Source: Cricetomys ansorgei (taxonomy: Eukaryota; Chordata; Mammalia; Rodentia; Nesomyidae). Taken from it: a stretch of 64,000 nt of DNA. The stretch lies in assembly GCA_026225945.1 (NCBI GenBank), contig JAMJFZ010000181.1:744001-808000 (forward strand), read 5' to 3'. How positions within the stretch are numbered: position 1 is the first letter of the stretch; each line of letters starts with the position of its first letter. The notes below the pieces were generated by a model that was given only the letters and a program-made list of their open reading frames with translations, did no database searches and was not told the origin of the DNA. Below are positions 57,105-64,000 of the stretch, piece by piece. The position numbers and the translations under genes were made by a program.

Positions 57105-59370
57105 GTCTTTAATAAAGTTCAGAATCCCTTCACAATAAAAGCCAAGAAAAGAATTGAAATAGAAAGAACATAAGTTTGCATAATAAATGTTATATATGCC
57201 AATGCCAAGTCTTAGACAATATTATAGTAAATACAGAGAAACTGGGAGAATTTCTGATAAAATCTAGAATGAGACAAGAGTGCCTTTTCTCCCCACTGTT
57301 ATTCAATATAGTGTCCGAAGGCTTACCTACAACAATAAGATATAAAAGATATATACAAAAGATATAAAGGGATACAAACAGGAAAGAAAGAATTCAAATT
57401 GTCCTTATTTTCAGATGACAAAACTAAACATTCTGCCAGAAAACCCATAGATTTGATAAACATTTTCAACAAAGTGAGGAATATAAAACCAACACTTCAA
57501 AATAAGTAGGTTTTGTGTATACAGATGAGCTTGATGAGAAAGAAAAAAAAGGGGGAAATCTGATTTATATTAGCTTTAAAATTAAATAAATACCTGTAGA
57601 ATAAATTAAACCAAAGATGTAAAAGACCTCTACAATGAAACTTTAAGACTCTGAAGAAAAACACTGTAAGTATTTCCCATGCTGGTGGATAGACAGAAAT
57701 AATATGTTATATGTAATATATATAATTGAAAGCAATCTACATATTCATTACAATTTGTTTCAAAATCCCAATGACATTGATCACAGAACTAGTAACAAAA
57801 TCCTAAAATTTATATAGAAGCATAAAAAAAGTAAAGGAATCCCTAAAAGAAGGAATAATGCTAGGAATATCACAAATATAGAACTCAAATTATACTACAG
57901 AACCATAGTAATATAAACAACATGGTACGAGAACAAAAAGCAAACACACATTTAGACCAATGGAGTAATAGATTAGAATAGACCCAGAAGTATACTCATA
58001 CAGAGAAAGCTACACAATTTTTGGCAAAACAAAAACACATGTATTGGAGAAAACACAACGTTTTAAACAAATTGCGTGGGTTAAACTATATTTCCAAATG
58101 TAGAGAAATTAAATTTGATCTACATCTCCTATCTTGAAAAAAAAAAAAAGATTCAAATTGGATCCTAGACATTCATATAAGAACTGAGACTTTGAAACTG
58201 AAGAGGAAAGCATAGCAAAGCATTCTAAGATACAGGCATAGGCAAACGTTTTCTGAACAGAAATCCAAAAGCACAGAAAATAATTCAACTAATTGATAAA
58301 TGGAAGTACAGGAAATTGGAGGCTTCTCTGTATGGCAAAGTACACAACATTAGAAGGGAGGGGGAGCATACAGACTGAGAAAAACAAACATTTGCTAACT
58401 ATGCATCAGACAGGCGATTGATAGCTAAGACATATAAAGAACTGCAAAAACTCAACACACACAAACGGAGGGAGACATTCAATCAATAAAGTGAGATAAT
58501 AAGTTGATAAATAGTTCTCCAAAGAAAAACTACATTGGAAAAGGTTTTCAGCATTCTTGGCCATTTAGAATACACAAATTAAAGTGACTTTGAGATTCTA
58601 TTTCATCCCTACCAGAATGACTATCACAAAAAGAGAAATTACAATAAATTCTGGCTACAATATGGGAAGAGAAGAATCTTTATTCGTCGTTGATGGGGAT
58701 GTGATTTATGCAGCACTGTGGAGTCAGTATCAAGGTTCCTCTAAAGCTGAAAGTCTGCTAAGTGATTTAGCTATACCAGTCTTCAGCATTTAACAGGAGG
58801 ACTTAGTCAACATATCATAGAGACACTTATACATTCACATGTATGCCTGTGAATTTGAAGCCAGGAAATTAAATCAGTCTCAGGATGATCAACAGATGAA
58901 AGAAACTATGGTTCATATAGACCATGGAACTTTATGCGACCATAAACAAAAATTGAATCATGACATTTGTAGGAAAATAAATGGAATTTGAAATCATTAT
59001 GCTAAGTCAAATAGTCCAGACTCAAAGCAAAAATACTGCATATGTCCCTCATATAAAGAACATAATTGAAAATTCTTTATCTATGTGTGGACAAGTACGC
59101 ATGTGTGTATGTGAGTTTGTAGTTGTGAACCCATAAAGGTGATTATTAAAGGGAAAGAAGAGCACGTATAAAAGGTAGAAAGTAGGACATGGGTAATAGA
59201 ATACATGCAATAGGAAAAAAGAAGTGAGGACAAACTGGAAAGAAGGGAGCCAGCTAGAAGGAAACACAGGACATGAGGGGAAGTAACTGGGGAAGAGGAA
59301 ATGAAAATAAAGTAAGATATTACAAATATTTGAAGATACCATGATGAAACCCGTTATCTTGTCTACCAGT
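57105..59370 (+). pseudogene. L1 ORF2 (reverse transcriptase onward) and 3' UTR
   Basis: The longest retroelement relic here. From 57176 the frame reads as the L1 reverse transcriptase: a PLLFNI-type block at 57290-57310, then the catalytic loop as FSDD (57408-57419) where active L1 has FADD. ORF2 continues in broken frames through CTACAATGAAACTTTAAGACTCTGAAG (57630-57656) and AAAAAGAGAAATTACAATAAATTCTGGC (58629-58656) to about 59040. The 3' UTR follows with a G/A-rich region at 59260-59310 and AAATATTTGAAGATACCATGATGAAACCCG near 59324-59353. The copy is 5' truncated inside ORF2, has many stops and frameshifts and is inactive. A mutated A-run at 58138-58151 lies inside. Confidence 0.85.
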
Positions 59371-59800
59371 CTCATAATTTATCAAGTATATTTTTGAGAC
59401 TATGCCTTTCCTCAGCGCATTAGGGAACTGCCATTGGAAGTTCCTTTCCTTCTTAGTAAACAATTTCTATTTCATTTAAAAAATAAAACAAAACAAAAAT
59501 TAAACAAATAACACAAAAGAACTTGTTGGTTGGTTGAGTGACTAATAAATATGACTAAAACATTAATACAGGATTTTGTAATGCTAAATTTTAATAGAAT
59601 TATGTTGTCTACTTTTGACATATGTTAAGAATATTCCAAGTATAGGATTTTGAAGTTTACATCTACAGTTGACATACTTGTCAACCAACGACTTGATTAT
59701 TTTGCATGTTACTAATGTACTTTATAAGAGCCAAGGATGCAGCTCCCTGTCTAACATGTGTATTTGACCTTTTATACTTATTCATGTCATCTAAAATACC
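59371..59800. other. Unique stretch
   Basis: No gene. A-rich segment at 59478-59516 may be a second retroelement tail. Confidence 0.35.
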
Positions 59801-59880
59801 ACACACACACACAAACACACACATGCATGCATGCACACATATGCATACACACACATATGCCCATGCACACACACACATAC
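59801..59880 (+). repeat. (CA)n with GCATGC interruptions
   Basis: CA runs broken by CATGCATGCATGC and CATATGC. The 128-codon minus frame through it (59681-60067) is an artefact. Confidence 0.9.
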
Positions 59881-60820
59881 TTAAAAGTTTCAAAGGTTTG
59901 GAAAGTTGTTGAAATACGTTACTGAATACATTATTTAAGAAAATATGCATTGAAATGTTTAATAATGAAGTTGTATTCAGTTTGGTCATGTTAATGTTTT
60001 GCTGAATATTATTGCAAACTATACTTGTAACTGAACACAGATGATTGCAAAATAAATAAATAAACATACTTAATATTTCTGGAATGTCTTATTGTAGAAT
60101 AATTCAATATAAGAAATTATACTGTGATAAGTATAGTTAAATACATTTGTCTGAGACATACTCAGTTGCATTATTCTACAATGTCTTTTGTGTGCAGTTT
60201 CATTCTATTTAATTACTTTGTCCTTTTAAGGTTTTATTTCGTATACTCTCTACAATAAAAAGAAAACAGACTTCCAGAAATTACAAAGAACTAAAACAAC
60301 AATAGGATAATGAGCAATCACATTAGCTTGAAAAGCAGATCCTGCCAATATCATCATTATAATGCAAGCTCATTGAAGTCTTTTACATCTTTTCATATTA
60401 TCCCAAGAGAAACAAAAATTAGAACACTGAGTATAAGATAGACTCTTTTTTAACAAATATACATGGAATGTCTTTCCTCTTAGTTAAATAAAATGCATCG
60501 TTAATTAAAACAACAACATAGTACTAACAGTTCCTGTCTTCTCTTGCCTCTGTTTTTATTATGTTAAGAAAGGTGAAATTGGATCTAAAGGCAAATCCAA
60601 CAGCCTTCAAACCAGCAAATGTTGAAGGGTTCACATGTCAGAAAGTGCTAGTGACATCCTGCTTTGACTATCTTCCATGACTGTGCGTTAATCCTTATCT
60701 CCCTTCCCCGATACCCTAGGAGATCACCAATCAACCTAATATATTCTACTGAGTGTGCAACATCTATCTAGGTATCTTCACTTTGTCCTTATAAGGCTTG
60801 GAAGACAAGACAACCCATAC

Positions 60821-60825
<5 letters not shown>
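59881..60825. other. Unique stretch
   Basis: No gene or recognised repeat. Confidence 0.4.
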
Positions 60826-60887
<62 letters not shown>

Positions 60888-60893
60888 TACATA
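60826..60893. repeat. (TA)n(CA)n compound microsatellite
   Basis: About 20 TA units followed by CA repeats. Confidence 0.95.
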
Positions 60894-60984
60894 CATATAC
60901 ATATCTTGTAGTGATATCAGCAATAAAATCAGTTGTCTCTGACCCAGGAGGGACAAAAACAACAGAAGCTAATGTTGGGCATTT

Positions 60985-61152
60985 TAAAAAGCTGGAAGAT
61001 GTCTGTGAGATGGTGGCTTAGTAAGTAATGACACCTGCCACCAAGCCTAATGACCCACGTTTGATTCCCAAGAACCACGTGGAACAAGGAAAGAACAACT
61101 GAATCCTACAGATTGTCCTCCAGCCTCCATATGAATGCTGTGGAATGCATTA

Positions 61153-61155
<3 letters not shown>
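60985..61155 (+). mobile_element. B3-type SINE
   Basis: AAAAAGCTGGAAGATG start, ATGGTGGCTTAGTAAG, CACCTGCCACCAAGCCTAATGACCCACGTTTGATTCCC (B-box region), AACCACGTGGAACAAGG, TGTCCTCCAGCCTCC and ATGCTGTGGAATGC precede the CA tail. Confidence 0.8.

Positions 61156-61202
<47 letters not shown>
61156..61202 (+). repeat. (CA)n microsatellite
   Basis: CA repeats at the 3' end of the B3 element, ending in ACGTACACACGTATATACGTACAC. Confidence 0.95.
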
Positions 61203-62591
61203 ACACACGTATATACGTACACACAAATAAACAAACACAATATAAATTAACTAATTAAAAACCTGGAGGAATGGGGTACTTATTAGAAGTGTGGTGGATA
61301 GTTCATAGAATGAAAGACTCAAGCAGTCAAACCTCAGGAAAGAAAAGTCTGGAGACTGCACCAGGAGGGAAACTCTTCCATCTCTAGCATCATAATATCT
61401 AGTTCCTTAATGACTATATCGTTATGCCATATACTTCATATTACTAAACCAAATCCCTGAAAGAAATCATGAAGTTTGGCTTACATTATATACCCAATCT
61501 CAATGCCCCTACAGTAGAAGTTTGAAGTTGATTATCGCACCATTTTCTCCCTGAAGACATTTTTCAAGACAGCTATAGATTCTATACATGAGAACTAAGA
61601 AATAAACAATAGCCCTAAAACATAAACCCCTAAACAAGCAAGCCAGTATTTCTCTCTCCTGTAATTTTACATATACTGTTCCTTTAACTGAACATGCATA
61701 GCTTGCTATCCTTTGCATGGCCACCAAAGAGCAGCTATGGACCACAAATAATGCTTTGATGGATAAAGAGCCCTCATAGTCTACAAAGAGTATGTATACC
61801 TTCATGGAAGTATGCTTCCCTTTCTGGGCTTAATGTGTGTCTTTTGTTGTTATTCTGATCATGAGTGTATCTTATAAAACCTGGTCAGCCTTGTTTCTGG
61901 ATGTTATCCTAATAGAAAAGGAATTGATCCTTTCTTGTAGCACAAGAGGAAGGAGTTTGTGCACTCCCCTTGAATCTGCTGTGAGGCAATGGCACATGAT
62001 TAGCCTAACATCTTAAGGTGATTTTGCTCTGCTTTTTCTGTACAGCACCAAAATGCTGCTCTGCCCAGTGCCTGTGTGAGTCATGTCTGTCTTAGTGACA
62101 GATACCTTCAAGCCAAACAGTGGATTGACATACTGAGAGTGTGCTGGTGATCGTAAATGTTAGAGGATTTGCTGTTGTCCTCCAACTAAAGAGAGTGACT
62201 AATGCCCTGGGCAAGCTACCATGTGATACCTGTAGGACATTCCTGTAGATTGGAAGTCGGGAAAGTTATTTCCCCATTCTTGCTTTTACTACATTACTCT
62301 TTCCCATAGAATCCAATCTATTTTAATATTATTTGAAATTCTTTGTTTAAATGTCTATATTTGTTAGTGAATATACACTGCTTTGAAAGAAGTGTTTCTT
62401 GTTTACCATTGTGTCACCAACAGCTACTCTGGTTCCCGGAACTTAAGAATCCATCAAAGACTTGTTAATTGTATGAAAGAATAAATGAGAGAGTAGGTAA
62501 CCTATAAACCACAAGTTATAGACAGAAAAGGAGATCCAGATCCTCACTCTTGGAAGATGGTTTCAGTGCTCCACTTTAGTTTCAGTTTTTA
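61203..62591. other. Unique stretch
   Basis: No gene or recognised repeat. The frame at 61509-61805 (-) is unsupported. Confidence 0.4.
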
Positions 62592-63022
62592 GACACTTAG
62601 AGTTTCTATTGATGTGATCAAACACCATGAACAAAAGCAACTTGGGGAGGAAAGAGTTTGTTTCAGCTTATACTCAGGACATACTCCATCACCAAGGGAA
62701 GTCAGGGCAGAAACTTCAGGCAGGAACCTGAAGGGAGGAACTGAATGAAGCAGAATCCAGAGTGACACAGCTGGCTTGCTCTCCATCGACTTATTCAGTC
62801 TGCTTTCTTATGCAAAGAAGGACCACCTGCCCAGGGTTAGGGTTGTCCCCATTCTACTCTTCAGAGAGCTGAGCCCTTCCATATCAATCAAGAATCAAGA
62901 AAACACCCCACAGATTTGCCTACAGGAAATATTATGGAGGTGTTTTCTCAGTTGAGCTTTCTCTTCCCAGGTAACTCAAACTTGTGTCAAATTGATTAAA
63001 AAAAAAAAAAAAACTAACCAGG
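62592..63022 (-). mobile_element. MaLR/ERVL-like LTR, reversed
   Basis: Plus strand reads CTTAGAGTTTCTATTGATGTGATCAAACACCATGAAC, AAAGCAACTTGGGGAGGAAAGAG, CCATCACCAAGGGAAGTCAGGGC, GGCTTGCTCTCCATCGAC, and ATTATGGAGGTGTTTTCTCAGTTGAGC. It ends CTCAAACTTGTGTCAAATTGATT, a poly-A (62998-63013), then CTAACCAG. This is the complement of the family at 36625-36991. The A-run near its end is a private expansion or insertion. Confidence 0.7.
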
Positions 63023-64000
63023 ATAGATGTTTTCTGCTTCTTAAAAATCTTTCTACTACTGTCTTCAAAACGGATGGTTTTCTTTTTTGTTTTTTCATAA
63101 ATCTGCTTTTATCCCATAGCCCTGTCTTAGTCATATTTTCAGTTTAAACTTCTGCCCCATTTCTAATATCAACACACCTTCACACTGTTTCAATGAGTCC
63201 ATCAAATATGGTTCTCAGCACGATGGCGTTTACATCAACACTACATTGGTGACCCTCGTGGTTGAGGTAAATAGTCAGTAGCTAAATGAAGGTTTCCCTA
63301 CAACTAGTACTAAGAGTTTTCCTTTCATGATGTACAAAATATTACCCCATAAGCTGAAAGTAATAATATTTCTTCCCAAATTGCACAAGTTCAGGCATAA
63401 CTGAGGTTATCTGCTTCATTTTGTGCAACAGAGAACATACCTAGTCCCTTCCCCTCCGATTGTAATGAGCAGATCAGGGAAGGAAGGATAGACGCCTAGG
63501 TGGCCTAAGAACATATGAAAACCTTGATACCTCCTTAGTATTTTTTGAGAAGCTCCCTGAAGTTTTGTTTCCTATCACTTTGTCGATGTGATGTAATGTG
63601 ATGTTTTACTTCAGTTCCCTTATTTGCAAAGCCAGAGAAAAAAGTCATAGGCACCAAAGAAACCTCTCCTTCAGGACTTATAAAGAGGAAAATACTGTTT
63701 TGCAGTAATAAATAAATAAATAAATAAAAAATAATTGAAACTCTCTTGCTGGCTAATTGAGCCCATTCACCTGTGACAGAGGCAAGCTGTGCCACAGTCA
63801 GGACTACACAAGTCTGCCGACAGGGTCACTCACAGAGTGCTCTGCGCCAGGCAAAATTGCTGATGTTTTCAGATGTTCTTCGCTGTTAAATTCTTGCAGG
63901 TGAGCATAAACAAATAGCTCTTTTTAGTCAGGAAATGACAAATGTTGGGAGGGGAGACGAGCTGTGGCAGTGCTATTTCCATTCTCTTGCTAAGTCAACC
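63023..64000. other. Unique DNA to window end
   Basis: No gene. An (AATA)n run lies at about 63705-63730. The 86-codon minus frame (63535-63795) crosses it and is not supported. Confidence 0.45.

Noticed and set aside
59681..60067. 128-codon minus-strand frame
   Set aside because: Its centre is the CA repeat read as Cys/Val; the rest is AT-rich unique DNA.

Overview
The window is repeat-rich, AT-rich mammalian DNA from a muroid rodent, probably a murid such as mouse, rat or a close relative. The evidence is the set of interspersed repeats. B1, B2/B3, B4 and ID SINEs occur together with Lx-type LINE-1 3' UTRs, MaLR-like and ERVK-like rodent LTRs, and long CA, GA, TTC and GATA microsatellites. 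Older eutherian repeats (MIR, L1M) lie beneath them. The species cannot be fixed from repeats alone.

I found no intact protein-coding gene, and no rRNA, tRNA, CRISPR or bacterial feature. Almost every long open reading frame lies in a repeat (L1 3' UTR, trinucleotide tract, CA tract) or has no coding character. The window is therefore intergenic or lies inside one or more large introns.

Layout. 0-9 kb: B4 copies, MIR, a B2, GATA, TTC and CA/GA microsatellites, and a diverged 130-bp duplication. 9-11 kb: L1M tail, a minus-strand Lx 3' UTR and an LTR-like piece. 11-19 kb: mostly unique, with scattered B1, MIR, ID and B2 fragments. 19-22 kb: a pile-up of broken L1 ORF2 and 3' UTR pieces with SINE insertions. 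22.8-23.3 kb: a CpG-enriched patch with a perfect CRE palindrome. 23.6-31 kb: L1M tail, mostly unique DNA, a full-length LTR and an ID element with an internal 30-bp tandem expansion. 31.9-33.4 kb: a betaretrovirus-like (ERVK) pol relic split by a 489-bp LTR. 34-39 kb: B2s, MIR, a full-length LTR with near-perfect target duplication, and a plus-strand Lx 3' UTR running into a 164-nt pure purine tract. 39-48 kb: SINEs, a possible decayed retrocopy on the minus strand and an ERVK-like solo LTR. 48.8-53.1 kb: almost free of young repeats, with one splice-flanked candidate exon beside it. 53-64 kb: L1 and LTR relics, B2/B3 copies, a 2.3-kb L1 ORF2 pseudogene, a strong inverted repeat and CA/TA microsatellites.

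The sequences do not form a pathway. The best candidates for functional or undescribed content are the 72-nt splice-flanked exon (48761-48832, minus), the low-repeat block next to it, the CpG/CRE patch near 23 kb, and the coding-like minus-strand relic at 43.2-44.1 kb. Repeat family names come from my recall of consensus sequences and were not checked by a search.
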